From contig DAHUZQ010000147.1 in assembly GCA_027306495.1 (NCBI GenBank), positions 1-51,330 on the forward strand: a stretch of DNA of 51,330 nucleotides. The letters run 5' to 3'. Positions within the stretch are counted from its first letter, which is position 1, and each line of letters opens with the position of its first letter. This document shows positions 18,780-27,878 of the stretch, in pieces. Source of the DNA: Actinomycetota bacterium. GTDB taxonomy: Bacteria > Actinomycetota > Actinomycetes > Streptosporangiales > Streptosporangiaceae. Under the pieces are notes generated by a model. It was given only the letters and a program-made list of their open reading frames with translations. It was not told where the DNA came from and did not search any database. Position numbers and translations under genes: made by a program.

Positions 18780-19727
18780 CTACCAGCCCCGGCCGGCGTA
18801 GCGGTCGGCGGGGGCCAGCGTGTCGAGGTTGATGCCGACCATGGCCTCACCGAGCCCGCGGGAGATCTTGGCCAGGACATCGGGATCGTCGTGGAACGTC
18901 GTTGCCTTCACGATCGCCTCGGCCCGGCGCGCCGGGTCGCCTGACTTGAAGATGCCCGAGCCGACGAACACGCCCTCGGCTCCTAGCTGCATCATCATCG
19001 CGGCGTCCGCCGGGGTGGCGATCCCGCCGGCCGTGAAGAGCACGACCGGCAGCTTGCCGGCCCGCGCTACCTCGGCGACCAGCTCAGCAGGTGCCCGCAG
19101 TTCCTTGGCAGCGGAGTACAGTTCGTCGCCGCGCAGCCCGGCCAGCGCGCGGATCTCGGTCAGTATCTGGCGCATGTGCCGGGTCGCCTCGACCACGTTG
19201 CCGGTGCCCGCCTCGCCCTTGGACCGGATCATCGCCGCGCCTTCGGAGATCCGGCGCAGTGCCTCCCCCAGGCTGGTTGCGCCACAGACGAACGGCACAG
19301 TGAACGCCCACTTGTCCACGTGATGGGCTTCATCCGCGGGGGTGAGCACCTCGGACTCGTCGACGTAGTCGACCCCGAGCGCCTCCAGGACCTGGGCCTC
19401 CACGAAGTGGCCGATCCGGCACTTGGCCATGACCGGGATGGAGACGGCGCTGATGATGCCCTCGATCATGTCCGGGTCGCTCATCCGGGCGACTCCACCC
19501 TGGGCGCGGATGTCGGCGGGCACCCGCTCCAGGGCCATCACCGCCACGGCTCCCGCGTCCTCGGCGATCTTCGCCTGCTCCGGCGTGACCACATCCATGA
19601 TCACGCCGCCCTTGAGCATGTCCGCCATGCCCCGCTTGACCCGTGCGGTGCCCGTGGCCGGGACATCACCCGGCGACGGGTCGTTCTGAGCGTGACCGTT
19701 GCTGGCTGCCGCACTGCCGACTGACAC
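18780..19727 (-). CDS. pdxS: Pyridoxal 5'-phosphate synthase lyase subunit PdxS
   Basis: TIM-barrel synthase that condenses ribose 5-phosphate, glyceraldehyde 3-phosphate and ammonia into PLP with PdxT; about 315 residues. Family landmarks: [51 protein letters not shown] with the Schiff-base Lys, [11 protein letters not shown], and the phosphate-binding [16 protein letters not shown]. Start: GTG 19727 has GAGG 6 nt upstream and is preferred to GTG 19739, whose Shine-Dalgarno is too distant. The first 30 residues are unconserved. The gene is separated from pdxT rather than adjacent to it. Confidence 0.96.
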   Translation of the reverse strand: MSVGSAAASNGHAQNDPSPGDVPATGTARVKRGMADMLKGGVIMDVVTPEQAKIAEDAGAVAVMALERVPADIRAQGGVARMSDPDMIEGIISAVSIPVMAKCRIGHFVEAQVLEALGVDYVDESEVLTPADEAHHVDKWAFTVPFVCGATSLGEALRRISEGAAMIRSKGEAGTGNVVEATRHMRQILTEIRALAGLRGDELYSAAKELRAPAELVAEVARAGKLPVVLFTAGGIATPADAAMMMQLGAEGVFVGSGIFKSGDPARRAEAIVKATTFHDDPDVLAKISRGLGEAMVGINLDTLAPADRYAGRGW

Positions 19728-19782
19728 GGTGAACCTCACTTGATCGCAGGAAAAGCCCTCCCTTCATGGTAGGTCCTGCGCC

Positions 19783-20439
19783 TCAGCCGGCCGCCAGGTG
19801 CGGCATGTCCGTGCCGCTGCCGGGCTCACCCGTCACCACCAGCAAATCCTCCATCTCGAAGAACTCGGGCAGCGGTGCCTGGCCGGCCAGGCGGAGCACC
19901 CGCACGAGCCGACGCCGGCGCGCCGCCAGCGTGACGGCGACCGCGTCGTTGTAGAACCTGCGGGCAAGGAACACCTGGTGTGCGGCCGCGTCGAGCTCGG
20001 CGACCAGTTCACCGCCCTGACCGCGGGCTGTCAGCGCCGCGCGGAACCCGGACTGGCCGAGCGCGGCCCGCAGCGCCCGGGTCAGGTCGCTTTCGGCGAG
20101 TTCCGCGGGCGCCCCGGCAGCCCGCGCGTGAAGTCCCGCACGGCCATCTCCGGCGATCCGGGAATCCCAGCCCGTCCGGGCGTCATGACCGGTGAGACCG
20201 TCATGTGCGGCCCGGGCGTCATGCGCGGCCTGGGCGAGCAGCAGGCTGGTCGCCGGATCGAGCAGCCCGCAGGCGGCCAGTTCGAGCGCGACCGAACTGC
20301 GTCGCAGCAGCGCCGCGTCGAGCGCGGCGCGGGCACCGTCCACCCGGGCGTGCAACCTGTCCAGCCGGCCCGCCCGCCAGGACACGTACACCCCGACCAG
20401 GATCGCCACCGCGACGATGACGATGACGTTGGTGGTCAC
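19783..20439 (-). CDS. LemA-like membrane protein
   Basis: 218 residues: one N-terminal membrane helix (about 5-21, VIVIVAVAILVGVYVSW), then a helical cytosolic or extracytoplasmic domain. The pattern HARVDGARAALDAALLRRSSV and the ARRFYNDAVAVTLAARR element match the LemA family, where F/Y-x-A-R-x-Y-N-x-A-V is diagnostic. Residues about 75-110 are low-complexity (repeated HDAR/AG), an insertion absent from typical LemA. GTG 20439 lacks a strong ribosome site. It lies between pimA and pdxS on the same strand, where actinobacteria usually carry a small membrane protein. Function is unknown. Confidence 0.6.
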   Translation of the reverse strand: MTTNVIVIVAVAILVGVYVSWRAGRLDRLHARVDGARAALDAALLRRSSVALELAACGLLDPATSLLLAQAAHDARAAHDGLTGHDARTGWDSRIAGDGRAGLHARAAGAPAELAESDLTRALRAALGQSGFRAALTARGQGGELVAELDAAAHQVFLARRFYNDAVAVTLAARRRRLVRVLRLAGQAPLPEFFEMEDLLVVTGEPGSGTDMPHLAAG

Positions 20440-20464
20440 GGCACCGCCACCCTGCCGCGCCCGC

Positions 20465-21592
20465 TCACGGCACTACCGCCACCCTGCCGAACCCCGGCAC
20501 CACGGCCTGGTAGACCTTCACGACGTCACGGGCGACCACCGGCCAGTCGTAGGCGCGGACCGCCTCGGAGGCGGCCACCGAAAGCCTGGCCCGCAGTTGC
20601 GGGTCGTCCAGCAGGCGGCCTGCCGCCGCAGCCAGCGCCTCGGGGTCACCGGTCGGGAACAGTTCCCCTGCCCGGCCCCCGCGCAGCACCTGCCGGAAGG
20701 CCAGCAGGTCGCTGGCGACGATCGGGGCGCCGGCTGCCATCGCCTCGGCCAGGACGATCCCGAAGCTCTCTCCGCCGGTGTTCGGCGCGCAGAACACATC
20801 GACCGAGTGGTACACCCGGGCTTTGTCCTCCTCGCTGACCTGGCCCAGCAGGACTACCCGTTCCCGGTAAGCGGCGGGAAGGCGATCCAGCAGGTCACTG
20901 GCATCCCCCGGCCCAGCCACCAGCAGGCGCAGCCCCGGCCTTTCCCCGGCCATCAGCGCGAAGGCGCGCAGCAGCAGGTCCAGCCCCTTGCGGGGCTCGT
21001 CGATCCGGCCCAGGAACCCGAGCGCGCCGCCCTGCCCCGGCCATCCCGGCAGCGGGGCCGCCTTTTCGTAGCGGTGCACCGCGACCCCGTTCGGGATCAG
21101 CACCGCGTCGCCGCCCATGTGCTCGACCAATGTGGTCCGGGCCGCCTCGGAGACCGCGATGCGCCCGTTGATCTTCTCCAGCGCCGTCTGCAGCACCGGA
21201 TACGCCGCATGGATCAGCCGCGAACGAGGCATCGCGGTGTGGACGGTGGCGACGATGGGGCCGTCGGCGACCCAGCAGGCCAGCAGCGACAGGCTCGGTG
21301 CGGCCGGTTCGTGTACGTGCAGGACATCGAACCCACCCTCCTTGACCCAGCGGCGGACCCGGGCAGCCGAGCCGAAGCCGAACGACAGCCGGGCGACCGA
21401 GCCGTTGTAGGGCACCGGGATCGCCCGCCCGCCCGGGACGACATAGTCGGGCAGCGGCGTGTTGTCGTCGGCCGGCGAGATCACCGACACCTCGTGCCCG
21501 AGGCCTATCAGCGCCTCGGCCAGATCGCGGATATGGACCTGCACCCCGCCCGGCACGTTCCATGTGTACGGGCAGACCAAGCCCACCCTCAC
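20465..21592 (-). CDS. pimA: Phosphatidyl-myo-inositol mannosyltransferase PimA
   Basis: GT4 mannosyltransferase, 375 residues, adding the first mannose to phosphatidylinositol on the inner membrane face. The N-terminus MRVGLVCPYTWNVPGGVQVH with the GG loop is the PimA hallmark; VLHVHEPAAPSLSLLAC and TVHTAMPRSR follow. The C-domain has GFLGRIDEPRKGLDLLLRA and the donor-site segment APNTGGESFGIVLAEAMAAG. GTG 21592 overlaps the acyltransferase stop by 4 bp (GTGA). The pgsA-acyltransferase-pimA order is the standard PIM operon, which makes the assignment firm. Confidence 0.95.
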   Translation of the reverse strand: MRVGLVCPYTWNVPGGVQVHIRDLAEALIGLGHEVSVISPADDNTPLPDYVVPGGRAIPVPYNGSVARLSFGFGSAARVRRWVKEGGFDVLHVHEPAAPSLSLLACWVADGPIVATVHTAMPRSRLIHAAYPVLQTALEKINGRIAVSEAARTTLVEHMGGDAVLIPNGVAVHRYEKAAPLPGWPGQGGALGFLGRIDEPRKGLDLLLRAFALMAGERPGLRLLVAGPGDASDLLDRLPAAYRERVVLLGQVSEEDKARVYHSVDVFCAPNTGGESFGIVLAEAMAAGAPIVASDLLAFRQVLRGGRAGELFPTGDPEALAAAAGRLLDDPQLRARLSVAASEAVRAYDWPVVARDVVKVYQAVVPGFGRVAVVP

Positions 21593-22602
21593 CGGCTCGC
21601 CCCCCCGTTCAGGCCGTAGCCGCCGGCCCCATTCGCAGTAGCGCCCAGCCCCCAGGTGCCCGCCGCCTGCGCCCGCGCCAGCCGTTCCTGGTCCAGGTCA
21701 GCGACGAACACGGGCTGGAGCATGTGCCAGTCCTGCGGGTGCTCGGCGATCGCCTGCTCGAAGACGGCAGCCAGTTGCTGGGTCATGGCGGCCACCTTGT
21801 CACGCCTGACCCCATCGGCCGGCACGGGGATCTCCGGGTAGATGTGCGCACCCCATCGGCCGTCGTCCTCGAACCACAGGCCCACGGGCATCAGCGCCGC
21901 GCCGGTTTGCACTGCCAGCGCCGCCGGGCCGCCCATCATCCGCGCCTTCTCACCGAAGAACTCCACCTCTATGCCGGTGCCGGTGACGTCCCGGTCGGCC
22001 GGCAGGCACACCAACCGGCCCGCACGCAGCCGCTGTGAGAGCACGCCGAACCGGCTCGGCCCGCCACTGGAGGCCAGCACCTCCATGCCCAGGCTCTCCC
22101 GGAAGGCGAGGAACCGCAGGAAGACGGACTCGGGCTTGAGCCGCTCGGCCACCGTGGTGAACGTGCCCGCTCCCCGCAGAATGATCCAGGCCCCCGCCTG
22201 CTCCCAGTTCCCCATGTGCGGCAGCGCGAACACCACACCGCGGCCGGCCCGCAGGTGTGCGAACGCGGTCTCCTCCTCGCCCGAGATGTTCATGTCCGCA
22301 AGGATCTGCGCCCTCGGGATGACCGGCAGCCGGAACACCTCCATCCAGTACCGGCAGTACGAGCGCATCCCCGCCCGCGACAGCGCGCGCAATTCCTTGC
22401 CGGTGGCCTCGGGGCCGATGACCCGGCGCAGGTTCGCCTCCAGTCGCTGCACACCGGGGCCCTGGCGGCTCCACGCGATGTCCGCTGCCAGCGTGAACAG
22501 AGCGCGCGCCCACGACTGCGGGATCCGGCACACCAGTCCCCAGCCCAGCGCGTAAGCGGCCGCCACCAGCCGGTCTTTGACCCGGCCCGGGAACGCGTTC
22601 AC
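21589..22602 (-). CDS. Phosphatidylinositol mannoside acyltransferase
   Basis: LpxL/HtrB-type acyltransferase, 337 residues; in mycobacteria this gene (patA) acylates the 6-position of the mannose added by PimA. The catalytic H-x4-E motif is visible in ALPHMGNWEQAG. Further family elements are RRVIGPEATGKEL, RSYCRYWMEVFRLP, CLPADRDVTGTGIEVEFFGE and AGAWIILRGAG. The last 30 residues (Ala/Gly-rich) are unconserved. Both ends overlap neighbours by GTGA (pgsA upstream, pimA downstream), so the three are translationally coupled. Confidence 0.93.
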   Translation of the reverse strand: MNAFPGRVKDRLVAAAYALGWGLVCRIPQSWARALFTLAADIAWSRQGPGVQRLEANLRRVIGPEATGKELRALSRAGMRSYCRYWMEVFRLPVIPRAQILADMNISGEEETAFAHLRAGRGVVFALPHMGNWEQAGAWIILRGAGTFTTVAERLKPESVFLRFLAFRESLGMEVLASSGGPSRFGVLSQRLRAGRLVCLPADRDVTGTGIEVEFFGEKARMMGGPAALAVQTGAALMPVGLWFEDDGRWGAHIYPEIPVPADGVRRDKVAAMTQQLAAVFEQAIAEHPQDWHMLQPVFVADLDQERLARAQAAGTWGLGATANGAGGYGLNGGASR

Positions 22603-23297
22603 ACCCGCTCACCCGCCCCGGCTCCGGGATCGGCACGCATTCCCGGCCCCGCCCCGGTGCCCGCCCCGGTGCCCGCACCCGTATCCGCACCCGTATCCGC
22701 ACCCGGACGGGTCGCCGACCGCACGGCCAGCACCCGCTGGCCGAAGGTGACCACGCTCAGCACGGCCAGCGCCCACAACCCCACCGCCAGCACGTACGGC
22801 ACCCCGAGCCCGGCCAGCCCGGCGGCGACCAGCGCGATCACCAGCCGTTCGGACCGCTCGGCGATCCCGACATCGCAGCGCACACCCAGGCCTTCCGCGC
22901 GCGCCTTGGCGTAGGACACCAGGCTTCCGGAGACCAGGCAGACCAGCGCCACCACGGCCAGCACTGCCTGATGCGAGCGCGCCAGCCAGATCGCCAGGCC
23001 CACGAACACCGCCGCGTCACCGATCCGGTCGCACGTTGAATCGACGAAGGCCCCCCAGGGGCCGCTCGTACCCTTCACCCGTGCCAGTGCGCCGTCCAGC
23101 ATGTCAGCGAAGACGAAGAAGGTGCACACCATGGTGCCCACGAACAAGTGCCCGAGCGGGAACAGCGCGAGGGCGCCCGCCGCCACCCCGGTGGTCCCGA
23201 GGATCGTGATGGCGTTGGGCGTGATGGGCGTGCGGGCGAGCGCGGAGCCGACCGGGGTCAGCAGCCGGGTGAGCGCGGGCCGCAAAACGTTCAGCAT
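22599..23297 (-). CDS. pgsA: CDP-alcohol phosphatidyltransferase (phosphatidylinositol phosphate synthase)
   Basis: Integral membrane enzyme, 232 residues, transferring the phosphatidyl group of CDP-diacylglycerol, here most likely to inositol phosphate, giving the lipid used by PimA. The family signature D-x2-DG-x2-AR-x8-G-x3-D-x3-D is complete (DMLDGALARVKGTSGPWGAF continuing to VDSTCD). Five to six membrane segments surround it. The C-terminal 30 residues are Gly/Ala/Asp/Thr repeats from a 12-bp DNA repeat. It is divergent from EF-G2 across 133 bp that presumably holds both promoters. Confidence 0.93.
   Translation of the reverse strand: MLNVLRPALTRLLTPVGSALARTPITPNAITILGTTGVAAGALALFPLGHLFVGTMVCTFFVFADMLDGALARVKGTSGPWGAFVDSTCDRIGDAAVFVGLAIWLARSHQAVLAVVALVCLVSGSLVSYAKARAEGLGVRCDVGIAERSERLVIALVAAGLAGLGVPYVLAVGLWALAVLSVVTFGQRVLAVRSATRPGADTGADTGAGTGAGTGAGPGMRADPGAGAGERV
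22651..22706. repeat. 12-bp tandem repeats in the pgsA 3' end
   Basis: GCCCCGGTGCCC occurs twice (22651, 22663), then GCACCCGTATCC twice (22675, 22687), then a partial unit. All are in frame and lengthen the disordered cytosolic tail. Confidence 0.85.
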
Positions 23298-23433
23298 GGC
23301 CGTCCGATCCTACTTGTGATCCTGTGGGTCGATCCCGTGCGGGACGGCCGATTCGGGCCGGGGTCTTGTGGTCTGGTGGCCGGCAGGTAAAGGCTGGTCA
23401 TGAGGCAGCCGAACAGACCGGCAGGAGGCGATG

Positions 23434-25581
23434 ATGGCAGATCGGAGAGGATCGGCGGACACAAGCGGCGGCCCCGGGGCCGGCCATCCGGGCGGCGTGC
23501 GCAACGTCGTGCTGGTTGGCCACTCCGGGGCCGGCAAGACCACGCTGGTGGAAGCACTGCTGGGCTACACGCACACGATTCCCCGGACCGGGCGGGTCGA
23601 GGACGGGTCGACGGTCAGCGATTTCGACGAGGTGGAGATCCGGCAACAGCGCTCGGTGAACCTGACCCTGGCGCCGCTGACGCACACCGGCGTCAAGGTC
23701 AATCTGCTCGACACGCCGGGCTACGCGGACTTCACCGGGGACTTGCGTGCCGGGTTGCGCGCGGCGGACGCGGCGCTGTTCGCCGTCCCGGCAACCGATG
23801 GGGTGGACGGGCTGACCCGGATGCTCTGGGAGGAGTGCGCCGCCGTGGGAATGCCCCGCGCCGTGGTCATCACCAAGATCGACCACCAGCGCGCGGATTT
23901 CGACCAGGCCCTGGCAGCGTGCCGGGATGCCTTCGGAGAGTCAGTCGCGCCGCTGTATCTGCCCGTCACCAATGCTAAAGGCGAAGTGAGCGGCCTGATC
24001 GGGCTGCTGTCGGGGCGGCTTTTCGACTACTCGGGGGGCAGCCGGACCGAACGTGACCCCGACCCGGCGCATGCCGACCGGACCGAGGAATTCCGGGGGA
24101 CCCTGATTGAGGGCATCATCCAGGAGAGCGAAGACGAAAGCCTCATGGACAGGTACCTGTCCGGCGAGGAGATCGACGCCAAGGCCCTCATAGACGATCT
24201 TGAGACGGCGGTCGCCCGTGGCAGCTTCTTCCCGGTGCTCGCGACCTCCGCACCACACGGGGTGGGCCTGGAGGAACTGCTGGAGGTGGTGACCCAGGCG
24301 TTCCCGCCACCCGAGGATCACCCGATGCCGGCCGTCACCACACTGGACGGCAAGGCAGCGAACGGCCTGACCTGCGACCCCGACGGTGCTCTGCTCGCCG
24401 AGGTTGTCAAGACAACCTCCGACCCGTATGTGGGCCGGGTCAGCCTGGTGAGGGTGTTCTCGGGGACCCTGCGGCCGGATCTGGCTGTGCACGTGTCGGG
24501 GCACGGGATGGCCGACCGGGGCCACGCGGAGCACGACACCGAGGAGCGGATCGGCGCGCTCACCTCTCCGCTCGGCAAGACCCACCGGCCCGTCGCCCAG
24601 TCCCCCGCCGGTGACATATGCGCGGTCGCGAAGTTGACCACGGCGGAGACCGGGGACACGCTGTCCAGCAAGGAGTCCCCACTCCTCATGGAGCCCTGGC
24701 AGATGCCGGATCCGCTGCTGCCGGTCGCCATCACGGCGAAGTCGAAGGCAGATGAGGACAAACTGTCCCAGGCGCTCAGCCGGCTGGTCGCCGAGGATCC
24801 GACCATGCGCCTGGAGATGAACGCCGAAACCCGACAGCTTGTGCTGTGGTGCATGGGCGAGGCGCACGCCGACCTCCTGCTGGACCGGCTTTCGTCACGC
24901 TACGGCGTAGCGGTGGAGACCACACCGCTGCGGGTTCCGCTGCGGGAGACCGTCGGTGGCAAGGCCCAGGGCCTCGGCCGCAATGTCAAGCAGACCGGTG
25001 GCCACGGCGAGTACGGCATCTGCCACATCGAGGTGGAACCCCTCCCTTCCGGCTCCGGATTCGAATTCGTCGACAAGATCGTCGGCGGCGTGGTGCCCAG
25101 GCAGTTCATCCCGTCGGTGGAAAAGGGCGTGCGGGCGCAACTCGAGCAGGGGGTGATGGCCGGGTACCCGATGGTCGACGTCAGGGTGACCCTCTTCGAC
25201 GGCAAGGCCCACTCGGTCGACTCTTCCGACATGGCCTTCCAGAAGGCGGGCCGGCTGGCGCTGAAGGACGCCTGCACCAAGGCGAAGGTGCTCCTGCTGG
25301 AACCGGTGGACGAAATGGCGGTGCTGGTCGACGACGACTACGTGGGTGCGGTGATGTCCGACCTCTCCTCGCGCCGGGGCCGGGTCATCGGCACCGAACC
25401 GGTCGCGGGAGGCCGCACACTGGTCCGGGCGGAAATCCCCGAACTCGAACTCACCCGGTATGCGATCGACCTGCGGTCGCTGTCCCATGGGACGGGGTCG
25501 TTCAGCCGCTCCTACCTCCGGTATGAGCCGCTGCCCTCGCACCTGGCGGACAAGTTCGCCGCCGAGAACGCGACCGGCTGA
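23434..25581 (+). CDS. Elongation factor G-like protein EF-G2
   Basis: Translational GTPase of the EF-G2 subfamily, about 715 residues. P-loop GHSGAGKTTLVEALL, G3 DTPGYADF and a G4-like VITKID replace the canonical GHIDAGKTT and NKxD of true EF-G. Domain II follows (about 300-390), then domains III-V with LWCMGEAHADLLLDRL, GRNVKQTGGHGEYGICHIEV and ITPELELTRYAIDLR-type endings. EF-G2 proteins bind ribosomes and GTP, but some lack translocase activity; the role here is unknown. The second ATG (23434) suits the AGGAGG at 23423-23428 better than ATG 23431. It is the only plus-strand gene inside the conserved block. Confidence 0.92.
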   Translation: MADRRGSADTSGGPGAGHPGGVRNVVLVGHSGAGKTTLVEALLGYTHTIPRTGRVEDGSTVSDFDEVEIRQQRSVNLTLAPLTHTGVKVNLLDTPGYADFTGDLRAGLRAADAALFAVPATDGVDGLTRMLWEECAAVGMPRAVVITKIDHQRADFDQALAACRDAFGESVAPLYLPVTNAKGEVSGLIGLLSGRLFDYSGGSRTERDPDPAHADRTEEFRGTLIEGIIQESEDESLMDRYLSGEEIDAKALIDDLETAVARGSFFPVLATSAPHGVGLEELLEVVTQAFPPPEDHPMPAVTTLDGKAANGLTCDPDGALLAEVVKTTSDPYVGRVSLVRVFSGTLRPDLAVHVSGHGMADRGHAEHDTEERIGALTSPLGKTHRPVAQSPAGDICAVAKLTTAETGDTLSSKESPLLMEPWQMPDPLLPVAITAKSKADEDKLSQALSRLVAEDPTMRLEMNAETRQLVLWCMGEAHADLLLDRLSSRYGVAVETTPLRVPLRETVGGKAQGLGRNVKQTGGHGEYGICHIEVEPLPSGSGFEFVDKIVGGVVPRQFIPSVEKGVRAQLEQGVMAGYPMVDVRVTLFDGKAHSVDSSDMAFQKAGRLALKDACTKAKVLLLEPVDEMAVLVDDDYVGAVMSDLSSRRGRVIGTEPVAGGRTLVRAEIPELELTRYAIDLRSLSHGTGSFSRSYLRYEPLPSHLADKFAAENATG

Positions 25582-25587
25582 CCCTGG

Positions 25588-25900
25588 TCAGGCCTTGATC
25601 GCCAGCCCGCAGTAGGCCGCGATATCGGGACCGGGGTCAGCCGGGTCCACCTGCCAGCGGTTGAGTGGCACCACGCCGGGATCGATCAGGTCCAGCCCGT
25701 CGAAGAAGCGGGTAACCTCCGCCTTCGTCCGCAGGAACGACTTCTGGCTCATCATCTGGTTGAGCCTGCCTGCCACCTGGGCGAGCTGATCGGCCTGGAT
25801 GTCGGAGGCGGGATGGGCGATGGCCAGCCAACTGCCCGGCGGCAGCGCACCCCCAGCAAGGTGTCGATGATGGCCTGCGGGTTGTCGCCGCACCATCCGC
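25588..25900 (-). pseudogene. Remnant of a SAM-dependent methyltransferase (Methyltransf_19-like)
   Basis: Only the C-terminal third survives: LPPGSWLAIAHPASDIQADQ, KAEVTRFFDGLDLIDPGVVP and NRWQVDP match the end of the actinobacterial Methyltransf_19 family (about 270 residues). Just upstream, a different frame reads GDNPQAIIDTLLG, the expected preceding helix, so the frames are split at a five-C run (25850-25854). Adding one base restores continuity. Upstream of about 25900 I see no further family sequence, so the SAM-binding part is missing. It is convergent with EF-G2, 6 bp from its stop. Confidence 0.7.
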
Positions 25901-25955
25901 TGACCCGCGCGGGCTGACACGATCAGTCGATGGCAGGCGATGGCCAAACAGGCCG

Positions 25956-25985
25956 CAGGGCCGGCCCCTTAGAGGGCCGACCCTG
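25956..25985 (-). terminator. Terminator of the exported-protein pair
   Basis: Stem CAGGG-C-CGGCCC pairs with GGGCCG-A-CCCTG (11 pairs with one internal mismatch) around a 6-nt loop CTTAGA. It lies 20 bp beyond the stop codon at 26006 and probably ends transcription of the two exported-protein genes. Confidence 0.6.
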
Positions 25986-26005
25986 CGCACAGCGTTCGCC
26001 GCGGG

Positions 26006-26824
26006 CTACCGTCCGCCGTGGTGGCCGCGTCCGCCGCCACCGGTCACCTGGACGGTGATACTGATGCTGTTCGGGTCACCAGTGTTGGAATTGCTGATCG
26101 TGACGCCGGATGTGTCTGGCACATGGAAGGTCAGCGTGTAGGTGCCTGCCGCCGCTGGCCGCCAGTTGTAGCCGAACACCGGGGCGCCGGTCGCGTTGAT
26201 CTCACCGGGCATCGGGATCTGCGTCGTGCTGCCGCTGATGGTCAGGTACGCACCGGTAGTCCACACCATCGGGGTCATATCCGCCGGAGTGGCCGGGCCG
26301 GTGGAACTCTGGGCCAGGGTCCCGTAGGAGGAGTTCCTGTCAGCGACTGCCGGTTCCAGCTTGACCACTGTGTACCCCTGCTTCACCAGCGAGGCATCGG
26401 TGCTGGTCAGGGCCATCTCCACGCGCACCGGGTGGCCGGCCTTCAGAGAAGCCTCGCCGGTAAGGTTGTCGCCCCACTTCCCCGTGACTGTGGCAACCGT
26501 GGTCTTCTCGTACTGCGCCCGCCAGATGTTCACGCCCTGGACGTAGTAGTACGCGGCCGGGTCGATCGGCCAGCCCGTTGACGGCGAGCCGGTGGGTGGC
26601 TCCAGGGCGGTCCACGTGTCCAACGCCACGTCCGGCAGGCCGAAGCCGACGGTGCCGACGAAGATCGTCGGCACCGACAAGTTGTTGGCCGTCTCCGTTC
26701 CACCGCCCCCGCCACGCCCGGGCGGCGGCCCGCCCTGCGCGAAGGCTGCGCTGGGAACCATGATCGCCACAGCTCCCGCCACCGCGGCTACGCCGCCCAG
26801 CAGCCGTCTGCTCAGTGCCTTCAT
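26006..26824 (-). CDS. Exported protein of unknown function (Ig-like/beta-rich)
   Basis: 272 residues from ATG 26824 (GGGGGGGGAA immediately upstream). The signal peptide is clear: MKALSRRLLGG, a hydrophobic core, then SAAFA-QGG as the cleavage site near residue 30. A Gly-rich spacer follows, then a beta-rich domain (about 55-245) with AYYYVQGVNIWRAQYEKTT, VTGKWGDNLTG, and a final strand pattern AGTYTLTFHVPDTSGVTIS typical of Ig-like folds. The C-terminus is Gly/His-rich (GGGGRGHHGGR). No catalytic motif, lipobox or sortase signal. It lies 72 bp after a second exported-protein gene, so both are likely one transcript. I do not recognise a named family. Confidence 0.75.
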   Translation of the reverse strand: MKALSRRLLGGVAAVAGAVAIMVPSAAFAQGGPPPGRGGGGGTETANNLSVPTIFVGTVGFGLPDVALDTWTALEPPTGSPSTGWPIDPAAYYYVQGVNIWRAQYEKTTVATVTGKWGDNLTGEASLKAGHPVRVEMALTSTDASLVKQGYTVVKLEPAVADRNSSYGTLAQSSTGPATPADMTPMVWTTGAYLTISGSTTQIPMPGEINATGAPVFGYNWRPAAAGTYTLTFHVPDTSGVTISNSNTGDPNSISITVQVTGGGGRGHHGGR

Positions 26825-26896
26825 TTCCCCCCCCGTGCTCGTCTTTTCTGTGACGGCTCTGTGATGAGCCAAACCCCGCCGGCTCGACCACGCGTG

Positions 26897-27643
26897 TCAG
26901 GCACCGGCGCCGAGGTAGTGGACCTGCACCTGCTGGATTGTCTGCTCCCCCGACTGATAGGTCCATGGGACGGAGTTCTGCATCTTGTCCACCTTGGGAC
27001 GCACCTGCACCAGCACTTGGTCCTGATACTGGGCTGTGCCGAAGTCGTACAGGGTGATGTGCACCTGCACCGCTTCCCCGGCCGTCAAGCCTGTGTCGCC
27101 GGGGACAGCGACTTCGGCGACGCCGTTCACGTGGGCCACGACGGGCTCGGATCCGGCTGGGCTGACCGCGTTCGCCGCCTCCTCACAACCGCCACCCCCC
27201 TCACAGCCCCCGCCGGCACCCTCGTCGCCGTCGCAGTCTCCGCCCTGGTCGTCTCCGCAGCTGGTCTCGCCGACCGAGACCTTGTGCACCTCCTGGAACC
27301 CGGTCACCACCAGGCCTGCGGCTTGAGCTGAATCCGCGGGCACGCGCAGCAGCAGGGACCCCCAGCAGCGAAGGGTGGGCGGGGGTCTGGTCGCGGTCGC
27401 AGGCCTGCAGTCAGGGTTCGCCACCGTACTCGGCTCACTGTGCCCGGTCAGCGTGAGACGTAGCTCGCTGCCTTGAGGCGAGGTGCCTGGATTCTGCGCC
27501 GTCACGATGACACCCGGAGTCGACTGGCCGCCGCCGGCCTCTCCGGCCGGCGTGCCCTTCGCGGAAGCGACGGACCCGAACGTCACCCCAAGGGCCATAG
27601 CAGCCAAAAGCGTAAAAAGCCGCGCGATCCATTTAGCTGACAT
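26897..27643 (-). CDS. Exported protein with Cys/Gly/Asp-rich segment
   Basis: 248 residues from ATG 27643 (GTAGGCGGG upstream; an ATG 13 codons earlier adds only Arg/Gly). Signal peptide: MSAKWIARLFTLLAAMALGV ending VASA-KG near residue 29. Two beta-rich regions (about 40-120 and 165-248) flank an acidic, Cys-rich stretch (SCGDDQGGDCDGDEGAGGG and following CEGGGGCEE) that could bind metal or form disulfides. Paired with the downstream exported gene in the same orientation; both end in strand-rich sequence (QVLVQVRPKVDKM, QQVQVHYLGAG). No homologue is recognised; function unknown. Confidence 0.72.
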   Translation of the reverse strand: MSAKWIARLFTLLAAMALGVTFGSVASAKGTPAGEAGGGQSTPGVIVTAQNPGTSPQGSELRLTLTGHSEPSTVANPDCRPATATRPPPTLRCWGSLLLRVPADSAQAAGLVVTGFQEVHKVSVGETSCGDDQGGDCDGDEGAGGGCEGGGGCEEAANAVSPAGSEPVVAHVNGVAEVAVPGDTGLTAGEAVQVHITLYDFGTAQYQDQVLVQVRPKVDKMQNSVPWTYQSGEQTIQQVQVHYLGAGA

Positions 27644-27878
27644 CCCGCCTACTCTCCCCCGTCGTGGCGAGCGCCACGGCATCTACCTTCCCGCGCCTAC
27701 CCGCGTGTAGGGCCATGCCGTACGTGGCCAGTGGTAGGTGGAACTGGTCCGAAGGTCATCAACCCCAGCCGCGAGCTCAGCGGACCAATCGCTCACGGTC
27801 TTCACACATTCCCCGCGGCTCACGGATTGAATCACCCCGGGAAGGGGCAGCGGGCGCGTTCGTCTGCCACGCCCTCCT

